A stretch of 64,000 nucleotides of DNA, from contig JANQNQ010000005.1 of NCBI GenBank assembly GCA_028279515.1, positions 186,001 through 250,000 on the forward strand, in the 5' to 3' direction. Position 1 is the stretch's first letter; each line of letters opens with the position of its first letter. This DNA comes from Flavobacteriaceae bacterium. GTDB lineage: Bacteria; Bacteroidota; Bacteroidia; Flavobacteriales; Flavobacteriaceae. Positions 25,708 to 33,612 of this stretch are shown piece after piece. Below the pieces are notes generated by a model, which saw only the letters and a list, made by a program, of their open reading frames with translations, was not told the DNA's origin and did no database searches. Both the position numbers and the translations under genes were made by a program.

Positions 25708-26043
25708 TTGAAACCCGAGAACAAGAATTTCTTTGAACGCGTCTACGAAGTCGCAAAACTCATACCTTACGGACGCGTAACTTCATACGGAGCCATTGCA
25801 AAGTATTTAGGTGCAGCACGTAGTGCAAGAATGGTGGGCTGGGCCATGAATGGTTCAGGAGCCAAAGAAGACGTTCCGGCTCATCGTGTAGTCAACCGCA
25901 AAGGATTGCTAACAGGGAAACACCATTTTCAAGGCACCAACCTCATGCAACAACTGCTCGAAAACGAAGGCATTGAGGTCATTGACAATCAGATCCAAAA
26001 TTTGGACAAGGTATTTTGGGATCCGAGTACTGAGCTTTCATAA
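25708..26043 (+). CDS. Alkyltransferase-like protein (ATL) lacking the active cysteine
   Basis: A 111-residue protein of the MGMT/O6-alkylguanine-DNA methyltransferase fold. The helix-turn-helix segment (SYGAIAKYLGAARSARMVG) and the active-site loop are present, but the reactive cysteine of PCHRV is replaced by Ala58 (PAHRVV). This is the mark of ATL proteins, which bind alkylated guanine, flip the base and hand the lesion to nucleotide excision repair instead of removing the alkyl group. The start is TTG at 25708. It lies 15 bases after trmB and is followed by repeat-rich intergenic DNA. Confidence 0.88.
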   Translation: MKPENKNFFERVYEVAKLIPYGRVTSYGAIAKYLGAARSARMVGWAMNGSGAKEDVPAHRVVNRKGLLTGKHHFQGTNLMQQLLENEGIEVIDNQIQNLDKVFWDPSTELS

Positions 26044-26106
26044 ACCCTCCGTCTTTTGGTTCGTTCACGAACCAAAATCCACCTCCCTTTTTTTAAAGGG
26101 AGGAGC
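26043..26106 (+). repeat. Palindromic element, family B copy 2
   Basis: Left arm AACCCTCCG, variable hairpin TTTTGGTTCG (26054-26063) with CGAACCAAAA (26068-26077), right hairpin CCTCCCTTT (26082-26090) with AAAGGGAGG (26095-26103). It touches the stop codon of the ATL gene and could also act as its terminator. Confidence 0.85.
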
Positions 26107-26162
26107 TAGATTCATGTTGTTTTTCAACTTTTTAACTGACTGATTAATGAGAAGTACGAATT

Positions 26163-26227
26163 GGCTCCCCTCTTTGACCAAAGAGGGGAATGAATTTCGA
26201 GGCTTGCTGAGAAAGAAAGGGGAGTTT
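26163..26227 (-). repeat. Palindromic element, family A copy 2
   Basis: CCCCTCTTT (26167-26175) pairs with AAAGAGGGG (26180-26188). On the minus strand the element opens AACTCCCCTTTCTT as copies 1 and 4 do. The inner hairpin is degenerate (TTTC and GAAA ends remain complementary). Confidence 0.75.
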
Positions 26228-26305
26228 GTTTGAGTTTCGGGTCTTTGGTCGTTAAAAACTATTCGTGAATTCGTGGCCTGAAACCAGAAATTTGATCAAA
26301 AAACA

Positions 26306-26327
26306 GATTCCTGCCTTCGCAGGAATA
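26306..26327 (-). repeat. Family C hairpin
   Basis: CCTGC (26311-26315) pairs with GCAGG (26320-26324) inside ATTCCTGCCTTCGCAGGAAT, the inverse of the pattern at 12606-12629. Confidence 0.7.
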
Positions 26328-26378
26328 GAACCATAAACAAAATCAATCTTAATCCTTTATAAATAGAAACCTAAGGAG

Positions 26379-26386
26379 TATCTTTG
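26379..26386 (+). promoter_or_regulatory. Predicted -7 element of mrp
   Basis: TATCTTTG is an exact TAnnTTTG match, 40 bases before the start codon of the Mrp gene. Confidence 0.55.
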
Positions 26387-26425
26387 CATTTAGAATGAAT
26401 CTAATTAAGAGATTGATACAGAAGG

Positions 26426-27556
26426 ATGAAGATTAACAAAAACGATATACTCGAAGCGCTTAAATCGATCACGGTTCCTGGAGAGGGAGCCAATATGGTG
26501 GATAGCGGTGCTGTGACCAATGTGATGACCTTTGCCGATGAGGTTGTGGTCGATATTACCATAAAGAACCCAAGCCTACAAGCGAAAAAGAAGGTAGAGG
26601 TTGATATTTTAAAGACCATTCACGAAAAGGTCTACGCAAAAGCCAAGACCAAGGTTAATATTAAGGTGGAAGCTCCAGCGAAACAGCCTGAAATTAAAGG
26701 GAAAGCAATTCCCGGAATCAAGAATATTGTGGCCGTAGCTTCTGGTAAGGGAGGCGTAGGAAAATCTACGGTTACCGCCAATTTAGCGGTAACCCTTTCA
26801 AAAATGGGATTCAACGTAGGCGTTTTAGATGCTGATATTTACGGCCCTTCGATGCCTATCATGTTTGATGTAGAAGGAGAACGTCCGTTGGCGGTCAATG
26901 TAGACGGAAAATCAAAGATGAAACCTGTTGAGAACTACGGAGTGAAGATTCTTTCAATCGGGTTTTTTACACAGCCTAATCAAGCTGTAATTTGGAGAGG
27001 ACCTATGGCAGCCAAAGCATTGAACCAAATGATCTTTGATGCCGCTTGGGGAGAACTCGACTTTTTATTGATCGATCTTCCTCCAGGAACGGGAGATATT
27101 CATTTGAGCATTATGCAGTCGCTTCCGATCACTGGATCTGTTGTAGTGAGCACACCGCAAAGTGTGGCATTGGCAGACGCCAAGAAGGGGGTGGCGATGT
27201 TTCAACAAGAAAGCATCAATGTACCGGTGTTAGGAATCATAGAGAATATGGCCTATTTTACACCCGAAGAACTTCCTAACAACAAATATTATATCTTTGG
27301 AAAAGAGGGCGCCAAGAATTTGGCCGAAGACCTTGAGGTTCCGTTCCTAGGTGAATTGCCAATCGTGCAAAGTATACGAGAAGCTGGAGACGTAGGAAGA
27401 CCTGCGGCGCTTCAAACAGCAACAGCGCTCGAATCGGCATTTGAAACCCTCACTCGAAACGTGGTACAAGAAGTGGTCGCAAGAAACAAGACCTTGCCAC
27501 CGACCGAAGCAATTAAGATCACAACAATGGCTGGATGTTCAGCAGTAAAAAAATAA
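26426..27556 (+). CDS. mrp: Mrp/ApbC-type iron-sulfur cluster carrier ATPase
   Basis: A 376-residue cytoplasmic P-loop ATPase that carries Fe-S clusters to apoproteins. An N-terminal MIP18/DUF59-like domain (1-80) precedes the deviant Walker A loop GKGGVGKST (107-115), the switch DADIYGPSMP and the WRGPMAAKALNQ segment. The CxxC found in many ApbC proteins near the C-terminal dimer interface is absent (the local sequence is AYFTPEELPNNKYYIFG), which I recall as normal in Bacteroidota; a cysteine remains near the end (TTMAGCSAVKK). nifU follows one codon after its stop, supporting a joint Fe-S role. Confidence 0.92.
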   Translation: MKINKNDILEALKSITVPGEGANMVDSGAVTNVMTFADEVVVDITIKNPSLQAKKKVEVDILKTIHEKVYAKAKTKVNIKVEAPAKQPEIKGKAIPGIKNIVAVASGKGGVGKSTVTANLAVTLSKMGFNVGVLDADIYGPSMPIMFDVEGERPLAVNVDGKSKMKPVENYGVKILSIGFFTQPNQAVIWRGPMAAKALNQMIFDAAWGELDFLLIDLPPGTGDIHLSIMQSLPITGSVVVSTPQSVALADAKKGVAMFQQESINVPVLGIIENMAYFTPEELPNNKYYIFGKEGAKNLAEDLEVPFLGELPIVQSIREAGDVGRPAALQTATALESAFETLTRNVVQEVVARNKTLPPTEAIKITTMAGCSAVKK

Positions 27557-27560
27557 AGTG

Positions 27561-27803
27561 ATGACAACAAAAGAACTGAAGGAAAATGTAGAAAAAGCCT
27601 TGGCAGAGATCAGACCATTCTTAGAGTCTGACGGAGGTAACATTTCGCTTATTTCTATTGAAGACGATAAATTGGTAAAAGTACAACTCGAAGGGGCTTG
27701 TGTTAGCTGTAGCGTTAATCAAATGACCTTGCGCTCGGGTGTCGAAATGACTATCAAGAAATACGCACCGCAGATCGAGAAAGTGGTGAATATTGAAGCC
27801 TAG
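27561..27803 (+). CDS. nifU: NifU C-terminal domain Fe-S scaffold protein
   Basis: An 80-residue protein made of a single NifU-like C-terminal domain. The CxxC (GACVSCSVNQMTLRSGVE) binds a transferable Fe-S cluster. The ATG at 27561 is chosen over the in-frame GTG at 27558 because it gives the usual N-terminus MTTKELKENVEKAL. It follows mrp by four bases, so the two are co-transcribed. Confidence 0.92.
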   Translation: MTTKELKENVEKALAEIRPFLESDGGNISLISIEDDKLVKVQLEGACVSCSVNQMTLRSGVEMTIKKYAPQIEKVVNIEA

Positions 27804-27844
27804 TAAGGCTGACAATTGTCATATTCATCTTCTATTACCATTGT

Positions 27845-27852
27845 TACTTTTG
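27845..27852 (+). promoter_or_regulatory. Predicted -7 element of the ferredoxin reductase operon
   Basis: TACTTTTG matches TAnnTTTG, 25 bases before the start codon at 27877. An AATTGT sequence around 27815-27820 could supply a distant TTG, but the spacing is longer than usual. Confidence 0.45.
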
Positions 27853-27876
27853 TGCTATTCTATTGTCAAATAAATC

Positions 27877-28929
27877 ATGATCAAAACCGATATACTAATT
27901 ATAGGAGCAGGGCCAACTGGCCTTTTTGCTGTTTTTGAGGCAGGCTTGTTAAAGCTTAAATGCCACCTGATTGATGCCTTACCGCAACCTGGAGGGCAAT
28001 GCGTCGAGATCTATCCTAAAAAACCGATTTACGACATTCCGGGGTATCCTGAAGTCATGGCCGGTGAGTTGGTTGATAATCTTATGGAACAGATCAAGCC
28101 GTTTGAACCTGGTTTTACCTTGGGCGAACGTGCTGAAACTATTGAAAAACAAGACGACGGTAGTTTTATCGTCACCACCAATAAAGGAACAAAACACCAT
28201 GCACCAGTCGTTGCGATTGCTGGAGGACTGGGTAGTTTTGAACCTAGAAAACCCCCTATTGCCAACATTGCTGATTTCGAAGACAAAGGGGTTGAATACA
28301 TCATTCGTGATCCCGAAATGTATCGCGAGAAAAAAGTAGTGATTGCTGGCGGAGGGGATTCGGCACTGGATTGGGCTATCTATCTGTCAAACGTGGCAGG
28401 CGAAGTGACCCTAGTGCACCGCCGTAATGAATTTAGAGGTGCTTTGGACTCTGTTGAAAAAGTGGCCGAGCTCAAAAAATTAGGAAGAATCGATTTGATC
28501 ACACCAGCCGAGGTCGTTGCCATTCAAGGAGACGGAAAAGTTGAGGGTGTTACACTAAGAAAAGGAGACGAAGAAACCCGCATTGATTGTGACCACTTCA
28601 TTCCGCTGTTTGGGTTGGCACCAAAACTAGGTCCGATTGCCAATTGGGGACTCGAGATTGAAAAGAATGCCATCAAAGTGAACAATGCCTTGGATTACCA
28701 GACGAATATCGAAGGAATCTACGCGATTGGTGATGTGAATACCTATCCCGGAAAGCTGAAGTTGATCTTATGTGGCTTTCACGAAGCTACCTTGATGTGT
28801 CAAAGTGCCTACAAACGTATTTTCCCAGATAAGAAATACGTTATGAAGTATACTACTGTAAGTGGTATCGATGGCTTTGATGGATCTAGAAAGGAAGCCG
28901 AAAAAGCGGTGGTGAAAGCCATTGACTAA
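27877..28929 (+). CDS. Ferredoxin--NADP reductase, thioredoxin-reductase-like type
   Basis: A 350-residue flavoprotein of the YumC type. FAD-binding GAGPTGLFAVFEAG is at residues 8-21, and a second nucleotide fold begins at VVIAGGGDSALDWA. The C-terminal FAD segment is NIEGIYAIGDVNTYPGKLKL. The CxxC of true thioredoxin reductases is missing, which is the mark of ferredoxin/flavodoxin reductases of this class. It is followed after 18 bases by a di-iron hydroxylase gene and then a ferredoxin gene; together they make an NADPH, reductase, ferredoxin, hydroxylase electron path. Confidence 0.9.
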   Translation: MIKTDILIIGAGPTGLFAVFEAGLLKLKCHLIDALPQPGGQCVEIYPKKPIYDIPGYPEVMAGELVDNLMEQIKPFEPGFTLGERAETIEKQDDGSFIVTTNKGTKHHAPVVAIAGGLGSFEPRKPPIANIADFEDKGVEYIIRDPEMYREKKVVIAGGGDSALDWAIYLSNVAGEVTLVHRRNEFRGALDSVEKVAELKKLGRIDLITPAEVVAIQGDGKVEGVTLRKGDEETRIDCDHFIPLFGLAPKLGPIANWGLEIEKNAIKVNNALDYQTNIEGIYAIGDVNTYPGKLKLILCGFHEATLMCQSAYKRIFPDKKYVMKYTTVSGIDGFDGSRKEAEKAVVKAID

Positions 28930-28947
28930 TCGTAAAATAACAAAAAC

Positions 28948-29865
28948 GTGAACCTTCAAGAGATCATAAACTATGTGCTGCAAGACAATCTCACAATGAT
29001 TGCCCTGCCGATATTTTTTGCGGCTGTGGTACTTGAGGTCATCATTGATAGAAAGCAGCACTTGGACCTCTATTATGGCAAAGATACGCTGGCTTCTATG
29101 TGGATGCTTGTCATATCTGCCATTGTCGAGTTTATTCCAAAAGTATTGGCCTTTGTTGCCTTCTACTATCTGCACGAGTGGAGCCCGTTAAAGGACTTCG
29201 TGCAACGCCAATGGTGGGCTTGGATAGTGCTCTTTTTCATGGACGATATCACGTACTACTGGTTTCATAGGGCCAATCATGAAGTGCGATTGTTGTGGGC
29301 TGGACACGTGCCACATCATTCTTCGTTAAAAATGAACTTTGGCACTGCCCTACGCCAAGGTGTTGGTGAGCGCATTCACAAGTTCTTTTTCTGGTTGTGG
29401 ATTCCGTTACTAGGATTTGACCCTTTGATGATCTTTACCATGATGGGCGTAAGTCTCATCTATCAATTTTGGGTGCATACCGAACTAGTTAATAAACTTC
29501 CGAAGCCAATAGAACTCATTTTCAATACACCGTCACATCATCGTGTACATCACGCATCAAACATTCGCTATTTGGATTGCAACCACGCCGGTGTTTTGAT
29601 CATTTGGGACCGAATGTTTGGCACATTTTCTGAAGAGCTTAAAGAAGAAGACGAACCCATTTATGGGCTCACACAAAATATTGAAACATACCATCCGGTA
29701 AAGGTTGCTACCCATGAATACACAGCAATCGCCAAGGATGTAAAACGAGCCAAAACCTTAAAAGAAAAACTGAAGTACATATTTTACGCACCCGGTTGGA
29801 GCCATGACGGCGAAGACAAGCGCGCCAAAGTATTACGAGCAAAATTAAAAAAAGAGCATGTCTGA
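28948..29865 (+). CDS. Membrane fatty-acid hydroxylase / sterol desaturase family enzyme
   Basis: A 305-residue integral membrane di-iron oxygenase. Four or so transmembrane helices surround the histidine clusters YWFHRANHEVRLLW, HVPHHSSLKMN and TPSHHRVHHASNIRYLDCNHAG, which bind the two irons. The family hydroxylates or desaturates lipids, sterols or carotenoids; the true substrate is not evident. The start is GTG at 28948. Its last eight bases overlap the ferredoxin start (29858), and the reductase gene is 18 bases upstream, so the electron donors for the reaction appear to be encoded with the enzyme. Confidence 0.87.
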   Translation: MNLQEIINYVLQDNLTMIALPIFFAAVVLEVIIDRKQHLDLYYGKDTLASMWMLVISAIVEFIPKVLAFVAFYYLHEWSPLKDFVQRQWWAWIVLFFMDDITYYWFHRANHEVRLLWAGHVPHHSSLKMNFGTALRQGVGERIHKFFFWLWIPLLGFDPLMIFTMMGVSLIYQFWVHTELVNKLPKPIELIFNTPSHHRVHHASNIRYLDCNHAGVLIIWDRMFGTFSEELKEEDEPIYGLTQNIETYHPVKVATHEYTAIAKDVKRAKTLKEKLKYIFYAPGWSHDGEDKRAKVLRAKLKKEHV

Positions 29866-30187
29866 TATTACGATCACCATCACCGACAGAGAAGGTACTT
29901 CGCACACGATTGAAGCACCGACCGATATGGCCATGAACCTCATGGAAGTGGTTCGCTCCTACGAACTGGCCCCCGAAGGGACCATAGGAGTTTGTGGCGG
30001 AATGGCCATGTGTGCCTCGTGTCAATGCTACGTGGTGTCTGATCATGAATTACCCGAAATGGGGGTCGACGAAGACATGATGCTCGCCGAAGCGTTTCAT
30101 GTCAAAGACAACAGCCGCTTAGGGTGTCAGATACCGATCACCGAAGAGCTCGACGGACTCGAAGTTGAGCTGGCTCCTGAAGAATAG
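29858..30187 (+). CDS. Adrenodoxin-type [2Fe-2S] ferredoxin
   Basis: A 109-residue ferredoxin. The cluster ligands are Cys46, Cys52, Cys55 and Cys90, with the CX5CX2C spacing of adrenodoxin-like ferredoxins that feed oxygenases. The protein is acidic, as expected for docking to a reductase. It overlaps the hydroxylase gene by eight bases and is the last gene of the reductase operon. Its 3' end overlaps the convergent acyltransferase gene by 61 bases. Confidence 0.92.
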   Translation: MSDITITITDREGTSHTIEAPTDMAMNLMEVVRSYELAPEGTIGVCGGMAMCASCQCYVVSDHELPEMGVDEDMMLAEAFHVKDNSRLGCQIPITEELDGLEVELAPEE

Positions 30188-31305
30188 GACCGTTTCAGCC
30201 CGAAGAGCGGGTGCAAGAAACGAATTCTTCGTATTACAAATTCATACAGAATCCAACTGCCGAAAAAGGTTCCAACGACTAAGATTAAAAACTTGGCCCA
30301 GATATTCCATGGCAGATCCTTGATATAAAAACCAATTGCCACCGTAATGGTTTGGTGCAAGATGTAAAAGGGATATACGGCCCGATTGCAGTACGCAAGT
30401 AACTCGCTCTTCTTGTTGAGGTATTTGGCCCCATAGGCGAATATGACCAATATCCAAGACCAGAGATTTACTACTTTGACCATAGCCTCGGTAAAGTGAA
30501 TAAAATACGAATCTTGCTGTTGCCAGATAATTACCTGTAACGTAAAGGCAATGATGGCAATGACCAGATAACTTCTTTTGTTTTTGTCAATGACCTTCCA
30601 AAATGCATCACGCGTGGCGATCAACACAAAGCCATAGAAGAAGAGCACGAAGTAAAACGAAACGGTAAACCAATCGTCGATCAAGGCATGAGTTACTGGA
30701 AAGTAGGGCTCCACAAAAGCTTCAATCAAATAGAGTGGTAACACAAAAAGATAGATGCCCAAAGGCTTTGCGATAACCTTAGCAATCCAATCAATAAAAC
30801 GGTTCGTTGGTTTTTTAAGCCGAAGGAATACAGGTCCCAACAATAGAGAGAACAGCAAAAGATACGGCAAGAACCACAGATGGTGCCAGCTAAAGTTTCC
30901 TTCAGGATAAATCCCGGAAAAAGCCGTTCCTCCAAAAAGGAATTCAAAGAATGAGCCTGAAAAATCTCCGTCAGCAACACGTTCAAAATAAACCTGCGGA
31001 GGTACGATCAACACCATGCCCACTGCCAACGGAATGTACAACCTCTTTATGCGCTCCCAACTAAATTGTTTCAAGGTACGATGGCCCAATGCATAATAGG
31101 TTCCCATGCCCGAGATCACAAACAGGATGGGTAAACGCCATTGGTTAAGGAACAACATGGGCCAACGCATCTCGTTACCGATCTCGTTGTTTTTAATATG
31201 CCAGCCCCAAGGTATGAAGAACATACCTACATGATAAAAGATGAGAAGGGCAAAAACCAACACTCGCAACCAATCGATGTCGTAACGACGAACTTTTTTT
31301 TCCAT
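30127..31305 (-). CDS. OafA/YrhL-type membrane acyltransferase
   Basis: A 392-residue inner-membrane acyltransferase (Acyl_transf_3 family) with about ten transmembrane helices. It begins RRYDIDWLRVLVFALLIFYH, with the conserved Arg-His region, and includes WHLWFLPYLLLFSLLLGP. The family moves acetyl, succinyl or similar groups onto glycans outside the membrane. The C-terminal tail (GASSTSSPSSSS) is low in complexity and is encoded antisense to the end of the ferredoxin gene, so it may have grown by loss of an earlier stop codon. Confidence 0.82.
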   Translation of the reverse strand: MEKKVRRYDIDWLRVLVFALLIFYHVGMFFIPWGWHIKNNEIGNEMRWPMLFLNQWRLPILFVISGMGTYYALGHRTLKQFSWERIKRLYIPLAVGMVLIVPPQVYFERVADGDFSGSFFEFLFGGTAFSGIYPEGNFSWHHLWFLPYLLLFSLLLGPVFLRLKKPTNRFIDWIAKVIAKPLGIYLFVLPLYLIEAFVEPYFPVTHALIDDWFTVSFYFVLFFYGFVLIATRDAFWKVIDKNKRSYLVIAIIAFTLQVIIWQQQDSYFIHFTEAMVKVVNLWSWILVIFAYGAKYLNKKSELLAYCNRAVYPFYILHQTITVAIGFYIKDLPWNIWAKFLILVVGTFFGSWILYEFVIRRIRFLHPLFGLKRSYSSGASSTSSPSSSSVIGI

Positions 31306-31382
31306 GACTTTATATTTGATGTTCCAAAGCTGAAAAATTAAATGGGAAGCCCTAAAAAAATAAGAGGGTCTTTCGTTCTGAA

Positions 31383-32567
31383 TTACAATTCTGTACTTTT
31401 TTGAGCCGTAATATAGGCCTTGGGAGATAGTTTTGTGTGCTTTTTGAAGGCGGTGTAAAACGCTGATTTTGAATTAAATCCGACTAAATTACCAATAGCT
31501 TCGATTGTGAGATTGGAAAAAGTGGGGTCTACCAACTTTTCTTTGGCCGCCTCAACGCGATACCGATTAATAAAGTCGTTGAAGTTCAATTCGGTCTTGT
31601 CGTTAATGACTTGAGAGATGTAGTTTGGATTGGCATGTAAGGCTTTTGCAAGTTCCTTTAGTGTAGCAGACGATGAAAGAAAAAAGTTTTCCTTTTCTAC
31701 ATACGCTTTTATCTGAGAAATAGTGATCGCTTTTGTGCCCGCCTTTACCGTTTCGTATTTGTCAGCAACCCAAGAATTCTCAAAGAAACGAGATTGGGTA
31801 AGAATCACAAAACTGGTTAAGAATACGATTCCTGTATTGAACATACCGATGTAATGGTCACCCGCATCGTCATCAAAAGATAAGAAAATGGACAAGATCA
31901 AGATGACACTCACCAAAAGAATGAGTACTGTATTTTTTGTGAAATTGAATTTCCCAGATCGTACATGCTTTGGTCCTTTTTTAGAGGCCTCTTTGAAATA
32001 GTTGAGGACCACTCTAGCCGATAAGATAATATACACAACGAAGCTAATGAGCACCAACCATCTAAATTCGTCCTTTATCCAATGATAGTTATAGGAAGCA
32101 TCTGCAGGAACTTCACATCTAAGGTTAGTATGGTTGTAAGCTCCGAGATAAGCGTTGATCTTGATCGAGATAGGCTGTAAATAGTATCCGATTTGGGAGA
32201 TGGTATACAACAGTGCTGGCACAAAGTGTACCCAGTGTTTTTTAAGGGAAAAAGGGATACGTGTAAGCAATCCATGTACAAAAAGGTACAAGGTAGGTGC
32301 AATCAATAAAACCAGGGGCTCGGTGCTATCGTTAAACACCACTGTATGTTTCATTAGTCCGGTGTAGCAAAGGTAAATGTCTAAAGCGATCAAGGATTGA
32401 AACAAAAGCGACCAGGCAAACAATTTTAAGGTGGTGTTCTTATTTCTTGCTCGTAAAAAGATAAGCAGCGTCAAGAAAATCCCCTGAACAACCCCCAATA
32501 AAATGATCTGTGAAGCCCAATCGTGAGAAACGCTAATATGGTCAAGAATAAACTGTTCGGACTTCAT
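31383..32567 (-). CDS. Membrane-anchored AraC-family regulator
   Basis: A 394-residue protein with about seven transmembrane helices in the first 260 residues and an AraC-type DNA-binding domain in roughly the last 105 (ELAKALHANPNYISQVINDK; EAIGNLVGFNSKSAFYTAFKKHT). Both helix-turn-helix motifs are recognisable. This build is common in Bacteroidota, where it is thought to couple a membrane signal directly to transcription. It starts four bases after the stop of the phosphoesterase gene at 32572, so the two form an operon. Confidence 0.87.
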   Translation of the reverse strand: MKSEQFILDHISVSHDWASQIILLGVVQGIFLTLLIFLRARNKNTTLKLFAWSLLFQSLIALDIYLCYTGLMKHTVVFNDSTEPLVLLIAPTLYLFVHGLLTRIPFSLKKHWVHFVPALLYTISQIGYYLQPISIKINAYLGAYNHTNLRCEVPADASYNYHWIKDEFRWLVLISFVVYIILSARVVLNYFKEASKKGPKHVRSGKFNFTKNTVLILLVSVILILSIFLSFDDDAGDHYIGMFNTGIVFLTSFVILTQSRFFENSWVADKYETVKAGTKAITISQIKAYVEKENFFLSSSATLKELAKALHANPNYISQVINDKTELNFNDFINRYRVEAAKEKLVDPTFSNLTIEAIGNLVGFNSKSAFYTAFKKHTKLSPKAYITAQKSTEL

Positions 32568-32571
32568 TACC

Positions 32572-33468
32572 CTATTCAGTTATATAATCAGCCAGTTTCT
32601 GCGGACCTTCTAAAACGGTGCGCACGATTTGCAGAACACCATCTTCGGTAATAGCAATGTGCCACTTGATCAAAGTGATGGTACCCTCTTCAATCTCCAA
32701 CCCTGTAATACTTCTTGGATGCACGCAACTGCCATCATTAAAGAGTGCCAATTCTCCTGGTTCGGGAAATCGAGGGCGATGCGTATGCCCGATTACGGTC
32801 ATAAGATTGTCGTTATCGGCAATCCATTTCTTGACACGACGCTCTACTTTGATCAATTCTTTAAAGTTCTTTGCTGGGCTTGTTGGATCAGCGATTCCAA
32901 CTACTTGCAATGGTTTCCATAGGACACGCACCATAAATCGGCTCCATCTCCAAAAGAGATAGTTCCACCAATCGGCTTGATGACCATGTGTCAAAAAGAT
33001 TTCTTGACCATTACCATCATGCTTAAGAACAACCGCCTCATGATATTCAAGGTCTTGAAATAGAGGTTCATCTTTACCCGTTTTGGGGTCAAAAAAAGAA
33101 GAGAGTTGCTTTTTTACAAAATCCTTGTCCTTATAGACCATGTCATGATTTCCGTAGATCAAATGCAAACGCCCTTGATCGTGAAATTGTTTCATGAGCA
33201 TGTACACATTTTTATGCGCATGAAAAATGGACTCAAAAGTGCGATTTTCCCACAATTCATCACCATCACCCAATTCGCAATAGCTAAATCCACTGTTATA
33301 GTAGTGGCGCAAGGCATGAAAGTAAATGTTGCGATTGTTTGCAAAATCATCAGCAAAACTATTGTCACCGCGATGACAATCACTAAACAGAATAAATTTT
33401 GACGAATCGTCAAAACATACCTGTTTTGCTTGTTGGTAAGCCCTTGTTAATCGCGATTGTGATGACAT
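32572..33468 (-). CDS. Calcineurin-like metallophosphoesterase
   Basis: A 298-residue cytoplasmic phosphoesterase with all the metal motifs in order: FSDCHRGDNS, CELGDGDELWENR, IYGNHDMVY, FLTHGHQADW and VIGHTHRPRFP. It resembles LpxH-like and related UDP-diacylglucosamine-type hydrolases, but the specific substrate is not clear. It is the first gene of an operon with the AraC-type regulator. A palindrome at 33541-33559 lies in the divergent region toward the GAF protein. Confidence 0.88.
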   Translation of the reverse strand: MSSQSRLTRAYQQAKQVCFDDSSKFILFSDCHRGDNSFADDFANNRNIYFHALRHYYNSGFSYCELGDGDELWENRTFESIFHAHKNVYMLMKQFHDQGRLHLIYGNHDMVYKDKDFVKKQLSSFFDPKTGKDEPLFQDLEYHEAVVLKHDGNGQEIFLTHGHQADWWNYLFWRWSRFMVRVLWKPLQVVGIADPTSPAKNFKELIKVERRVKKWIADNDNLMTVIGHTHRPRFPEPGELALFNDGSCVHPRSITGLEIEEGTITLIKWHIAITEDGVLQIVRTVLEGPQKLADYITE

Positions 33469-33540
33469 GTGTGGTATTTGATACAGTAAATATCAACAAA
33501 AAAAGTGAAGTAAAAAACCAGAATGTCGTCTAACCTACAA

Positions 33541-33559
33541 CTGTTAAAACCTTTAACAG
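33541..33559. promoter_or_regulatory. Inverted repeat between divergent genes
   Basis: CTGTTAAA (33541-33548) and TTTAACAG (33552-33559) are perfect complements with a three-base centre. They lie 72 bases upstream of the phosphoesterase start and 54 bases upstream of the GAF protein start. An operator is possible, but no regulator can be named. Confidence 0.4.
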
Positions 33560-33579
33560 CAAGAGATTGCTAGTTTTTG

Positions 33580-33587
33580 TAAATTTG
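33580..33587 (+). promoter_or_regulatory. Predicted -7 element of the GAF protein gene
   Basis: TAAATTTG is an exact TAnnTTTG match, 25 bases before the start codon at 33613. Confidence 0.5.
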
Positions 33588-33612
33588 TATATCACCCAAT
33601 GTAAATAACCGT

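Larger units (their letters stand above)
26044..26425. other. Repeat-rich intergenic region
   Basis: These 382 bases hold one family B element, one family A element and one family C hairpin one after the other, then the mrp promoter. A TTTGGTCGTTA word at about 26240 is also found near 12580. No coding potential is seen. Confidence 0.75.
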
